The notes under the pieces were generated by a model. It did not search any database. It worked only from the letters and a program-made list of their open reading frames with translations, and was not told the origin of the DNA. A stretch of DNA of 64,000 bases from an uncultured Clostridia bacterium (GTDB taxonomy: Bacteria; Bacillota; Clostridia; Christensenellales; Borkfalkiaceae): positions 1-64,000 of the forward strand of contig CALVUR010000007.1 in the NCBI GenBank assembly GCA_944363645.1. Direction: 5' to 3'. Each line of letters starts with the position of its first letter. Within the stretch, counting starts at the first letter, position 1. Below are positions 1-7,498 of this stretch, piece by piece. A program made the translations under genes and the position numbers.

Positions 1-90
1 GCCAAAAAAGCCCTTAGCCATTAGGCTGAGGGCTTTTTGTGTTATAAGAAACTTAAAAAGGGATTCGAACGGCTGGGGAAACTGTTTTCT
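1..90 (+). repeat. 90-bp direct repeat, copy 1 (terminator plus GGGATTCG tail)
   Basis: First of three near-identical copies (others at 183-272 and 2934-3023). It begins with GCCA, which is probably the end of a tRNA-Ser-like 3' end (CTCCGCCA) lying just left of the window. It continues with a strong terminator hairpin (10-38), then a conserved tail reading GTTATAAGAAACTT and, at 59-76, AGGGATTCGAACGGCTGG. Copies 1 and 2 differ at only a couple of positions. Confidence 0.85.
10..38 (+). terminator. rho-independent terminator in repeat copy 1
   Basis: Stem GCCCTTAGCC / GGCTGAGGGC around the loop ATTA, followed by TTTTT and preceded by six A, so it could work on both strands. It directly follows a tRNA-like 3' end. 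Confidence 0.8.
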
Positions 91-186
91 GTCAAGAAGA
101 CAGTTCAAACGCAACAGTGTTGCGTTTGCCAGCCCGGCGTGATAGCAAAACAACGTTTTGCGGAGCGAATCCCTCTGCCTCCGCCA
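59..186 (+). other. multi-hairpin module ending in a tRNA-Ser-like 3' end
   Basis: A highly structured stretch. The closing stem is AGGGATTCG (59-67) with CGAATCCCT (166-174). A second stem, GGCTGG (71-76) with CCAGCC (129-134), encloses an 11-bp hairpin (80-90/95-105) and a 10-bp hairpin (106-115/119-128). A 7-bp hairpin, GCAAAAC/GTTTTGC (145-151/155-161), follows. The 3' side continues as TCTGCCTCCGCCA, the acceptor end of a serine tRNA (discriminator G, then CCA). No matching tRNA 5' half is present, so this is not a complete tRNA. It may be a structured RNA, an attachment-site array unit or a tRNA-derived repeat. Confidence 0.55.
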
Positions 187-272
187 AAAAAGCCCTTAGC
201 CATTAGGCTGAGGGCTTTTTGTGTTATAAGAAACTTAAAAAGGGATTCGAACGGCTGGGTAAACTGTTTTCT
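183..272 (+). repeat. 90-bp direct repeat, copy 2
   Basis: Same order as copy 1: the GCCA of a tRNA-Ser-like end, a terminator hairpin at 192-220, then the GGGATTCGAACGGCTGGG tail. The downstream palindromes (301-411) differ from those after copy 1, so the frame is constant and the insert is variable. Confidence 0.85.
192..220 (+). terminator. rho-independent terminator in repeat copy 2
   Basis: Same 10-bp stem and ATTA loop as in copy 1, followed by TTTTT. Confidence 0.8.
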
Positions 273-439
273 TAACTATTTTTTCGCAAAGTGAATGGGG
301 TGTAATTCGGGCAAAGCGACGCTTTGCCACTTGCGTAAGCAAGCAAACTATATAATGATTTTCGGCACTTTGCTTGCAAAGTTATAATGCTTTTTAAAAG
401 CATTCCGAAACATCTGCGAATCCCTCTGCCTCCGCCACC

Positions 440-488
440 AAGACACACGCAAAAGGAGCGTATAAAACTCCGCCGCGTGTGTCTTTTT
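440..488 (+). terminator. terminator after the third tRNA-Ser-like end
   Basis: AAGACACACGC pairs with GCGTGTGTCTT across a 24-nt loop and is followed by a T-tract. It directly follows the tRNA-like CCA, as expected downstream of a tRNA gene. Confidence 0.7.
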
Positions 489-501
489 CTATGCAAAACA
501 G

Positions 502-538
502 GGGTAAATTGCCGTTTTCGTGGCAGTTTACCCTTTTT
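502..538 (+). terminator. rho-independent terminator
   Basis: GGGTAAATTGCC pairs with GGCAGTTTACCC (one mismatch) around an 8-nt loop, followed by TTTTT. Confidence 0.65.
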
Positions 539-668
539 GTTGTTTCTTCGCATATCGCCGTAGGGATTTGTTCTTCACTCGCTTTGAAAAGTCGCAAGCC
601 TTTAACGATTGCACAAAAAGGATTTTTGCACGATAAGGAGCGTATGATTTCTTCTGTCTTAATCAACG

Positions 669-707
669 AAAAAATGACCGACTGCACTATTTCGAAAACA
701 GTCGGTC
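669..707 (-). terminator. terminator of the minus-strand island operon
   Basis: GACCGACTG / CAGTCGGTC stem. Read on the minus strand it ends in ATTTTTT. It lies 20 bases past the stop of the isochorismatase-like gene at 728. Confidence 0.7.
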
Positions 708-727
708 GTTTGCTTATAAGGTTTCTC

Positions 728-1282
728 TTAATAAGTCCTATCCTTAATTATCGATTCCAAGTCTCCCCTACTATTAATAGAACCTTCGACAAGACTCTTC
801 CTTCCCACTAAACGACTCATGACACGAAGCCCCGCTTCATGAGATAAAGGACCACCATTTGAATCGCAGTAATAAGTTAGCACAATTGGCATAATATTCT
901 TTTCAAATAAATCCGTAGCCGTTTTTAATACGCAGCAATCAGTATCAGCACCACAAATAAATATATGCTTCGGACGTTTTCCTCCATTTAGTTCTCTCAA
1001 CAATGATAGAAATTTTGCGTTTACGCATGTGTATATACGCTTGTCGACAATAACATCCGCCATAATTCCATCTATAAGGTCAATATCTGGTTCATTTTGA
1101 AGTCGGTGCCAATCAAGAAATTTTGTATATTGACTTCCCTCTTTATTCAAAAAACGCGTAGCAATAATCGAGTCAAAGATTCCACCATTTGTTAATTGAA
1201 CAATTTTATTTGCCAAAATATGAGTCTGTTCGTATCGATTAAAACCATTTTGCATATCTACGACAATTAATATATTCTTCAT
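728..1282 (-). CDS. isochorismatase-like cysteine hydrolase
   Basis: 184 residues, the usual size for the isochorismatase/nicotinamidase fold. The N-terminus ILIVVDMQNGF supplies Asp9. Lys81 (VIVDKRIY) and Cys117 (GADTDCCVLKTATDLF) complete the Asp-Lys-Cys triad of this family. The substrate cannot be read from the sequence; nicotinamide, isochorismate and other amides are all used by relatives. It is the second gene of a minus-strand operon, 10 bp behind the membrane protein at 1293-2615. A ribosome binding site AAGGCGG precedes the ATG. The pair sits between copies of the 90-bp repeat, which suggests an acquired island. Confidence 0.8.
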   Translation of the reverse strand: MKNILIVVDMQNGFNRYEQTHILANKIVQLTNGGIFDSIIATRFLNKEGSQYTKFLDWHRLQNEPDIDLIDGIMADVIVDKRIYTCVNAKFLSLLRELNGGKRPKHIFICGADTDCCVLKTATDLFEKNIMPIVLTYYCDSNGGPLSHEAGLRVMSRLVGRKSLVEGSINSRGDLESIIKDRTY

Positions 1283-1292
1283 ATATACCGCC

Positions 1293-2615
1293 TTACTTAT
1301 TTTTATAGTTGAAAATTATTGTTCCAACAGCTACCAAAGACATTGCTCCAAATAACAACCAATTAACCCAGCTGAATGATCCATAGACCAAATCAGATAT
1401 CGTTTTATACAGCGATGACGCGGAAAACACAGCCAAGAACAAGTCTACGATCAACTTATTCTTTCTTTTTTTATCTTGATATTGAGCCTCTTTGATTTTC
1501 TTTTGAGTATTTATTTGATTCGCAACAGATTTATATAATTGTTTAACCTCCGAAGTAATGACTACCTGGTTAAGTATTTTCTTATACAGAGTATTCATAT
1601 TTGCACTAATATCACTTTCAATCTCTGCTTGTGAAAACTCTATCAAACTTGCCAATCTTTGTAGAGTTTCCATACTATAGCTTGAGTTTTTATTGACATT
1701 ATCCATCGAATTGTCCGCAACAAACCACCTTGATTGAACATACAGTTCCGCCTTTAATAAAGCAACTAATACCATATCATTCATTATTTCATCAAAGGAA
1801 TTAATATCTTCGTGTATCTCAACAGCAACTGCAGACCAAGAGTAATATGTATTTCTATTACCTATTTTTAACGTTATTGTATTTTCCTCGCAAGTTGATT
1901 TCTGTATTGTTTCATTAATATGTTCCCATTCTTTACTATCCAATACTTTACCAAAAATAGTTGAATGCATTAAGTGGTTTAACTCATTTTGTGTTAACTC
2001 ATTTTCTTTAAATATATAGGCTGTCAAAACATAAGATAGACCTTCCGCTTTATATGTTTTGGCCGCTGAAAATTTTCTTATATGACTGATTTTCTTCTTA
2101 CTAACACCTTCTGCTACAATTTTCCAACATATTTCCCGAAGCTGTAGCATAAGTTTTTCTTCTTCGACAAAGACATCATCACCTTCATAACGATTCAGTA
2201 TTGTGGACTGCGATATCTTTTTTTGATAATTGGCAATTAATGCCTTGCTGTACTGTAATATGCTCTTATCAGTACCATTTAAGGCCTTCCCGTCCAAATC
2301 AGTCAATAAAAAAAACCCTACACCATTGGATAATATGTAACACTTTAAATTTGACTGTATGTGAGCAATACATATTGCCTGTTCAGCAATGGGATTATCA
2401 TTATACTTTATCCCAGTAATAGTTTTTCCGAGCTTTTTTAATTGAAAATTCTTTTCTATTGAAACCCCTATATTAGCACATTCCAAAGAGAGTTTATCTA
2501 CAAAATATTCTGCGAAACAAAGATTTTTACTATTATCGATACTCAGACAGTCAAAAAATACACAACCCAAATCAAAAGGAATTATATGTATTTGGCTTAC
2601 CATATTTTGTTCCAT
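1293..2615 (-). CDS. unknown protein with C-terminal coiled coil and two membrane helices
   Basis: 440 residues, not recognised. The first 300 or so look soluble and mixed alpha/beta, with no motif I can name. Residues about 310-385 are charged and probably helical or coiled coil. The last 55 residues contain two hydrophobic segments (LIVDLFLAVFSASSLYKTI and WLLFGAMSLVAVGTIIF), so a large cytoplasmic domain is likely anchored at its C-terminus. This layout loosely recalls RMD1 or CorA-like proteins, but no signature motif supports that. It is the first gene of an operon with an isochorismatase-like hydrolase. A defence or stress role is only a guess from the island context. Confidence 0.7.
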   Translation of the reverse strand: MEQNMVSQIHIIPFDLGCVFFDCLSIDNSKNLCFAEYFVDKLSLECANIGVSIEKNFQLKKLGKTITGIKYNDNPIAEQAICIAHIQSNLKCYILSNGVGFFLLTDLDGKALNGTDKSILQYSKALIANYQKKISQSTILNRYEGDDVFVEEEKLMLQLREICWKIVAEGVSKKKISHIRKFSAAKTYKAEGLSYVLTAYIFKENELTQNELNHLMHSTIFGKVLDSKEWEHINETIQKSTCEENTITLKIGNRNTYYSWSAVAVEIHEDINSFDEIMNDMVLVALLKAELYVQSRWFVADNSMDNVNKNSSYSMETLQRLASLIEFSQAEIESDISANMNTLYKKILNQVVITSEVKQLYKSVANQINTQKKIKEAQYQDKKRKNKLIVDLFLAVFSASSLYKTISDLVYGSFSWVNWLLFGAMSLVAVGTIIFNYKNK

Positions 2616-2651
2616 TCTTATTAACTCCCGCTTTTACTATTATTATTTTTT

Positions 2652-2680
2652 ATTATACCATTTTATTTATTGAAAATCAA
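2652..2680 (-). promoter_or_regulatory. sigma-A type promoter for the island operon
   Basis: On the minus strand: TTGATT, 17-base spacer, TATAAT, about 37 bases before the start codon at 2615. A GGGAG ribosome binding site lies between. Confidence 0.65.
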
Positions 2681-2933
2681 GATTAATTAACCGTCAATGA
2701 TGAAAATCAACCATAAAGCTTCTCAAATTTAACTGATGATATTAATTGCTCTCAAACATGCAAATAAATACTTTGAAAACAAATTAATCAACTAATGACT
2801 TTACCCCACTCGAAACTGTCTTTTAATAATTATAGCATAACCAATAGCAAAAACAATGCTTTTAGGTTCAAATCCCCGTGGATGCCTGCCCCCTTTTCAA
2901 CCTAAAATGACGCTCCTTTTTGTTCGCCATTAA
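2681..2933. other. gene-free stretch with a tRNA 3'-end fragment
   Basis: Together with 2616-2680 and 3024-3186 this makes a gene-free stretch. At 2865-2890 it reads GGTTCAAATCCCCGTG followed by GATGCCTGCC, which looks like the T-loop (TTCAAAT, 2867-2873) and acceptor 3' strand of a tRNA without its 5' half. It lies just before repeat copy 3 and could be a remnant of an integration site. Confidence 0.45.
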
Positions 2934-3023
2934 CAAAAAAGCCCTTAGCCATTAGGCTAAGGGCTTTTTGTGTTATAAGAAACTTAAAAAGGGATTCGAA
3001 CGGCTGGGCAAAACTTGTTTTCT
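2934..3023 (+). repeat. 90-bp direct repeat, copy 3
   Basis: Same order as copies 1 and 2, with a terminator (2941-2969) whose 10-bp stem is perfect, then the GGGATTCGAACGGCTGGG tail. Lying on the far side of the 728-2615 operon, it makes the operon look like cargo between direct repeats. Confidence 0.85.
2941..2969 (+). terminator. rho-independent terminator in repeat copy 3
   Basis: Perfect GCCCTTAGCC / GGCTAAGGGC stem, ATTA loop, T-tract. Confidence 0.8.
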
Positions 3024-3045
3024 AAGTTGCTCAGTTTTTCAGAAA

Positions 3046-3077
3046 ATAAAAAAGGAAGGTCAACCTTCCTTTTTTTG
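3046..3077. terminator. bidirectional terminator
   Basis: AAGGAAGGT / ACCTTCCTT with a 2-nt loop, flanked by A6 and T7 tracts. On the minus strand it would end the MATE fusion transcript, about 110 bases after the stop at 3187. The 3080-3186 remainder shows nothing else. Confidence 0.75.
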
Positions 3078-3186
3078 TTTTTGACAAACCAGTGTTTGAT
3101 ATTAAATTGAACCAATACAAAAATTAAATATAAGGCGATGATACAAGAACCTATATTAGGTTATTAAAATGTTACGAAAGGGGGTA

Positions 3187-5085
3187 TTAGGCGTTGTCAG
3201 TTGGCAAAGTATTTACAAAATTTACAATTTGATCTGCCGCAGCAATTAGCCCTAACGAAGAATCAATTTTAAGTTCGTAATTACTATTGTCGCCCCATTT
3301 TAACCCAGAAATGTGTTTATAATAGTGCGCACGTGCTTTGTCGGCACGCTTAATATTTTTAACCGCCTCGCCCTCGGTGTCGCCGTAAACGGTTTTTACA
3401 CGCTCAACCCTAAAACTCATAGGCGCATTGACAAACACCCTTACAAGGTTTTTGTAGCCCTTTAAAACGTAATCGGCGGCTCTACCCACGATAACGCAAC
3501 TACCGCACTCGGCAATCTTTTTAATAATTTTATTTTGCGCCCTTACCGCACGCTGAACAACGTGAGAACTCAAATAAAGACTTCTCATCATATCGGGCGA
3601 AGACCTGTGTAAATTCGATATAAATTCCTTGTCAAGCCCGCTTTCGTGCGCCGCAAGTGCAATCATTTCTTTATAATAAAATGGTATGCCAAGTTTATTT
3701 GCAACCATCTTGCCAATCTCTTTACCGGACGAACCGTGCGTCCTTGCAATGGTAATTATTACGCCCGGTTTTGACGGCTTTAAGTAAGGCTCGCTTTGAC
3801 CGGTTTCTACGCTTAAATTTTCAGTGCCTAAATTTTGCAAAATATCGCTGTTTTCAACACATGGTTCGCTGAAAATGTCGTTTTTTGCGGTAAAATCGTC
3901 GCCAATTTTACTGTCAAAAGTTTGTTTTTCAAGACCGCTAACGGCGTTTTTAACGTAATCTTTATTTAAAAATTGTCTGTAAAAAATTATGCCGACAGTG
4001 GTAGTAATAACTTCTGTTGTGGGGAAGGTTAGCCAAAAATAATTTAAGCCAAACCGTGAAAAAATAAAGCCAAGCGGAACAAAACAAACAACCGTTCGTA
4101 TTATTGTCAATAAACTACTTTTAAAACTAAACCCGATCGCTTGAAAAAAGACGGGGAAGGTAAGTGATGCCACAAGCGGTATAAAACTTATTGCAATTAT
4201 TCTAAATGCAACCGTACCAATTTCAATTTCAAGCGGATCTTTCGAAAAGACACTAAGCAGTTTGTCGGGGATGGTTACAAACAGCAAAATGCCCACAAAC
4301 ATCAATGACAGCCCCCAGTATATGGCGTAAATAAGCGTCTTTTTGCACCTTTCAATGTTGCGTGTTCCGTAGTTATAACTGATTACCGGCACAATGCAAG
4401 TTTGCATCGCCCCAAGCGGAATAAAGAAAAATGACTGCCATTTATAGTATAAGCCAAGTGTGGTAACCGCTTGATCTGAAAAGGTTTTCAAAATCATGTT
4501 AAGCCCAAAAATGTAAATGGTATAAGCCGATTGCATCAAAATGTTCGGCAGCCCAAGTTTAAACGACCTTATTATATAGGGCTTGTAAAGTTTTAGTGGC
4601 GGTGATTTTCTAAACCCTTTTTTGCAAACGATGACAGCCGCCACAATTTGCCCTAAAACGGTCGCAATGGCAGCACCCATAATGCCCATTTTAGGCAGCC
4701 CAAACATACCAAAAATCAACACGGGGTCTAATATGATGTTGGTTACAGCCCCGCAAACTTGCGCAATCATGGGCGTTTTCATGTCGCCGTAGGCTTGTAA
4801 AACCTTTGTCCAAATGCTTTCTAAAAACAGCCCAAAACTGAACAAGCAAACAATTCTGCCGTAAAGCACCACGTCGGCAATAACTTGCGGATCTTTTGTG
4901 GACATACGTGCATATAAGGGCATTAAAAACCAGCAAATTACCGCAAACAAAAACCACATAACCACAGCAAGTGGCGTGCCAATGCCGGCGTATTCGTCGG
5001 CTTTTTTGTTGTTAGAAATGCCAAGTTCAGCCGCCATCGCCGTATTGATACCAACGCCCGTACCAACCGCAAAGGCGATCATCAA
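3187..5085 (-). CDS. MATE transporter fused to a cytidylate-kinase-like domain (5' end frameshifted)
   Basis: The intact part is 632 residues. Residues 1-390 carry about ten hydrophobic segments typical of MATE drug/cation antiporters (MIAFAVGTGVGINTAMAAELG, the DPVLIFGMFG segment, two pseudo-repeats). After a linker, residues from about 440 form a cytidylate-kinase-like domain: GVIITIARTHGSSGKEIGKMVANKLG is a P-loop-like start, and VGRAADYVLK and NIKRADKARAHYYKH are further family blocks. The first in-frame starts (TTG 5085, ATG 5082) have no ribosome binding site and would drop the first MATE helix. The missing N-terminus lies upstream in another frame (5160-5267), so this copy is probably interrupted by a one-base deletion or a sequencing error. 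Confidence 0.8.
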   Translation of the reverse strand: MMIAFAVGTGVGINTAMAAELGISNNKKADEYAGIGTPLAVVMWFLFAVICWFLMPLYARMSTKDPQVIADVVLYGRIVCLFSFGLFLESIWTKVLQAYGDMKTPMIAQVCGAVTNIILDPVLIFGMFGLPKMGIMGAAIATVLGQIVAAVIVCKKGFRKSPPLKLYKPYIIRSFKLGLPNILMQSAYTIYIFGLNMILKTFSDQAVTTLGLYYKWQSFFFIPLGAMQTCIVPVISYNYGTRNIERCKKTLIYAIYWGLSLMFVGILLFVTIPDKLLSVFSKDPLEIEIGTVAFRIIAISFIPLVASLTFPVFFQAIGFSFKSSLLTIIRTVVCFVPLGFIFSRFGLNYFWLTFPTTEVITTTVGIIFYRQFLNKDYVKNAVSGLEKQTFDSKIGDDFTAKNDIFSEPCVENSDILQNLGTENLSVETGQSEPYLKPSKPGVIITIARTHGSSGKEIGKMVANKLGIPFYYKEMIALAAHESGLDKEFISNLHRSSPDMMRSLYLSSHVVQRAVRAQNKIIKKIAECGSCVIVGRAADYVLKGYKNLVRVFVNAPMSFRVERVKTVYGDTEGEAVKNIKRADKARAHYYKHISGLKWGDNSNYELKIDSSLGLIAAADQIVNFVNTLPTDNA

Positions 5086-5158
5086 TAATTGTAGGGGATA
5101 AATTATCGAAAGGGCAGTTAAGCCAGAATCTGAAAATTTACCGATAAAAAAACTGTCG

Positions 5159-5267
5159 CAATATTGTAAAAGGCTTGTATCAACTGCGCCAGCATAACAG
5201 GCGGTGCAAGTTTTAATAAAATTTTACCTACTTTTTCCTTTCCAAAGTAGTCGTTATTAACAGCCAT
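5159..5267 (-). pseudogene. out-of-frame N-terminus of the MATE fusion gene
   Basis: From ATG at 5267 the minus strand encodes MAVNNDYFGKEKVG and then KILLKLAPPVMLAQ followed by LIQAFYNI, a standard MATE N-terminus. Just after this the frame is lost. In the next frame DSFFIGKFSDSG and LTALSIIYPLQL run straight into the 3187-5085 reading frame. One added base between 5158 and 5159 (ATTG-CGACAG) would restore YNI-x-DSFF. The undamaged gene would run 3187-5267, about 693 codons. Confidence 0.8.
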
Positions 5268-5569
5268 AATTAAAACCTTAAAAATCTAATAAGTAAATAA
5301 AAAAGTATTGTCTAAATTGATATCAGTATACACCTATAATTTAACATTCTTCAAAGATTTATATATAAAAATCGTGGTTTTAAGTAAAAATTTTTTACAA
5401 GCAAAAAATAGCCTAAAAAAACAAAAAAAATTTAGCAAAAATCAATTTAGTGGGGTACATGTGTGAGTTTTACGCCATTTTTTATAAAAAACCAATTATA
5501 TTTATATGTGTAAAATTGCAAAAATGCAGATATAAACATATAAAAACATAAAAAATTATAGAAAACAAC
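5268..5569. other. AT-rich gap between divergent genes
   Basis: Very AT-rich with poly-A runs. It should hold the minus-strand promoter of the MATE fusion, but I cannot place it confidently. No gene is seen. Confidence 0.5.
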
Positions 5570-5598
5570 TTGAATTATTTTTAATATAATATTATAAT
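5570..5598 (+). promoter_or_regulatory. sigma-A type promoter of the SWIM gene
   Basis: TTGAAT, 17-base spacer, TATAAT. The -10 box ends 40 bases before the ATG at 5638. Confidence 0.65.
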
Positions 5599-5637
5599 GT
5601 TTCATAGAAAGTTTAAAGGGAATTAGTTATTAAAATT

Positions 5638-6090
5638 ATGTTGTTTACAAACAGGAAAAATTTAAAACAAGGTTACGAAATTTATAAATCAGGTAAAGTC
5701 AAAATTTTAGGCTATAAGGGGAACGTTGTTACCGCTGAAATTATCGACGATAATACAACTTATAGCATAACTTTAAATTTAAAGACCAAAAAGAAATCTT
5801 GCACGTGCGCCGATAGTTTAGATAAGCGTACAACTTGTAAACATGTTGTCGCACTTTACTTTGAAATTTATCAGGCGGAAGCAAAAAATTGTTATGATTA
5901 TTATATCAAGCCTTACGAAGAATATCTTGATAAAAGACATTTAAGACTTGCTTTAATTGATAAGTTAAGCAAACTTGACCGTGCAGACTTAATCGATTTA
6001 ATCTATTCGCTTTTAGAACAAAGCAATCAAGATACCGTTGACGAACTCTTTTATAAATTAGATAATAAAAGTAACGAAATTGAAATTTAA
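5638..6090 (+). CDS. SWIM zinc-finger protein
   Basis: 150 residues. It has a clear SWIM motif, Cys55-x-Cys57-x9-Cys67-x-His69 (SCTCADSLDKRTTCKHVVALYFEIY), which binds zinc and usually mediates DNA or protein binding. The preceding 50 residues form the beta-rich region normal for SWIM proteins (YEIYKSGKVKILGYKGN). The C-terminal 60 residues look helical (LIDLIYSLLEQSNQDTVDELF). No ATPase or nuclease domain is attached, unlike the larger SWI2/SNF2-associated proteins. It is monocistronic, with a weak AAGGG ribosome binding site. Specific role unknown. Confidence 0.75.
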   Translation: MLFTNRKNLKQGYEIYKSGKVKILGYKGNVVTAEIIDDNTTYSITLNLKTKKKSCTCADSLDKRTTCKHVVALYFEIYQAEAKNCYDYYIKPYEEYLDKRHLRLALIDKLSKLDRADLIDLIYSLLEQSNQDTVDELFYKLDNKSNEIEI

Positions 6091-6202
6091 AATGTGCTAA
6101 TATGGGTATATGTCCATATATGTATACGCTTTTTCACCTGTTTTTTAAGTTTTGGATAGTAAATTCTTAAAATTTTAAAATGGAAAATAGTAAAAAATTT
6201 AT

Positions 6203-6239
6203 AAAAAGTGGCTCTATAGGTCGATTATCGGCACTTTTT
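6203..6239 (-). repeat. 37-bp palindrome family, copy 1
   Basis: Outer arms AAAAAGTG/CACTTTTT are intact; the core reads CGATAATCGACCTATAG on the minus strand. Intergenic, between the SWIM gene and thiT. Confidence 0.75.
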
Positions 6240-6276
6240 GCAATAATTTAATGCTTAAAATAAGGTAAAGATAAAA

Positions 6277-6308
6277 GGGTATGTTGCGAAAAAATCGCTT
6301 ACATACCC
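6277..6308. other. stem-loop in the SWIM-thiT gap
   Basis: GGGTATGT..GCGA pairs with TCGC..ACATACCC around five A. There is no T-tract, so the role is unclear. Confidence 0.4.
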
Positions 6309-6340
6309 CGGTTAAAATATGGTTAAATTTAGTTAAAAAT

Positions 6341-6372
6341 TAAAAAAGCAAGCCAATTTTGGCTTGCTTTTA
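6341..6372 (-). terminator. terminator of thiT
   Basis: AAAGCAAGCC/GGCTTGCTTT hairpin ending in TTTTTT on the minus strand, immediately after the thiT stop. Confidence 0.8.
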
Positions 6373-6374
6373 TT

Positions 6375-7496
6375 TTATGCGGTTTGTGTATTTTCAGTAT
6401 TAAAATTAAGTTGACTGTTATCCACAACAAGTTTGTTAAAGGCTTTTGAAGTAAATACCAAAATACCAGCAGCAACAACTATTGCGATGTCGGGTAAAAC
6501 GTAACCTGCTTGATAGATAAAACTATAAAGGTATGGGTTTTGATCGCCAGCAAATGCAGAAAATGCAAACACGCCAGATAAAAAGTGCATCACAAATCTA
6601 CCAAGCCCAGCGATAATTGCGCCAAGTGCAAATTTAATTTGCGCAGGCATTTTTGTTGTTGCAAAAAGACCAGCCAAACCTATGCAAGAAAAGGCAACGG
6701 GATAATCTAACAAAAATTGTGCTGGGTGAATGATATAAGGGTCTTGTACTGCTTGCAAAAGCCCATAAACCATACCGGCAAGTACGCCTTTTTTTGTGCC
6801 AAACATGTAAGAATAAAGCATAAGTGGCAAAAGTGAAGCGATTGTTATTGTACCGCCTTGTGGCATTTCAACAATTTTAAGGTAAGAAAGTGCAAAACTC
6901 ATTGCGATTGTAACGCCAGCATAAGCGATTGCTTTAGTGTTAAAGCCTTTCACGCCCTTGTCAAAAAAGATTGCAACAATAACAACAAATATGATTGTGA
7001 AAATTGCCGAGCCATAAAGTGCGATAGAATTTACTTGCTCATTTGTGATACCGTTCATACCGGCACCATCCCCACGTGAGAAGTGGATACCGATTGAAAC
7101 AAGTGTTGCAATAAATGCTAAAGTGGTAATTACTAAACTAATAAGTTGGTTTAATTTGGTGTTTTTTACTAAAAGTAAAATTGCCGAAACAGCGATTGCC
7201 AAAATCAAAATGGTGATAGGCAAATACAAAATGGTAATAAGCGAATCGTCTTTATAATTTTCCACAAAGTCAAACGCCAAAAAAGTGATTGCCAAAACGG
7301 TTGCATAACTTACTGCGGTTATAAATGAAATTTTCAAAAACTTTTTGCGTTTTTGGTCTTTAAGCACAAAAAACAAAACAGCAAAAGCAATAATCATCAA
7401 AGCCGTAAGCCAAATTGCGACAGTCTTGAATGCAGAAAAGCCATCTTCAAATGAAAACAGCAACCACGTTGCGCCGTCTAAAAGATTAGTAAGCAT
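6375..7496 (-). CDS. thiT: thiamine transporter ThiT with an N-terminal membrane extension
   Basis: 373 residues. The C-terminal 190 residues match the ThiT S-component of energy-coupling-factor transporters (VTIAMSFALSYLKIVEMPQGG, then SLLPLMLYSYMFGTKKGVLAG, then LLQAVQDPYIIHPAQFLLDYPVAF). These bind thiamine in the membrane and use a shared ECF energising module, which is not in this window. The first 170 residues add about five further helices not found in ordinary ThiT (about 190 residues). The TPP riboswitch directly upstream confirms the thiamine link. The start ATG has AGGAGGG seven bases ahead, inside the switch hairpin. Confidence 0.87.
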   Translation of the reverse strand: MLTNLLDGATWLLFSFEDGFSAFKTVAIWLTALMIIAFAVLFFVLKDQKRKKFLKISFITAVSYATVLAITFLAFDFVENYKDDSLITILYLPITILILAIAVSAILLLVKNTKLNQLISLVITTLAFIATLVSIGIHFSRGDGAGMNGITNEQVNSIALYGSAIFTIIFVVIVAIFFDKGVKGFNTKAIAYAGVTIAMSFALSYLKIVEMPQGGTITIASLLPLMLYSYMFGTKKGVLAGMVYGLLQAVQDPYIIHPAQFLLDYPVAFSCIGLAGLFATTKMPAQIKFALGAIIAGLGRFVMHFLSGVFAFSAFAGDQNPYLYSFIYQAGYVLPDIAIVVAAGILVFTSKAFNKLVVDNSQLNFNTENTQTA

Positions 7497-7498
7497 AA

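Larger units (their letters stand above)
273..727. other. gene-free stretch: palindromes, a third tRNA-Ser-like end and terminators
   Basis: No convincing gene. It holds short palindromes (CAAAGC/GCTTTG near 314-328, ACTTTG/CAAAGT near 367-382, an AATGC hairpin near 385-405) and then a third copy of CGAATCCCTCTGCCTCCGCCA ending near 437. Terminator-like hairpins follow at 440-488, 502-538 and 669-707. Open frames here are low-complexity and overlap these structures. Confidence 0.6.

Noticed and set aside
59..186. A tmRNA (ssrA) reading of GGATTCGAAC followed by a CCA end
   Set aside because: The start looks like the tmRNA 5' signature, but no acceptor 5' strand pairs with TGCCTCC, there is no tag reading frame, and the discriminator G fits serine tRNA.
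37..687. Small open frames in the repeat region
   Set aside because: They run through terminators, palindromes and tRNA-like ends, have no ribosome binding sites and low-complexity sequence.
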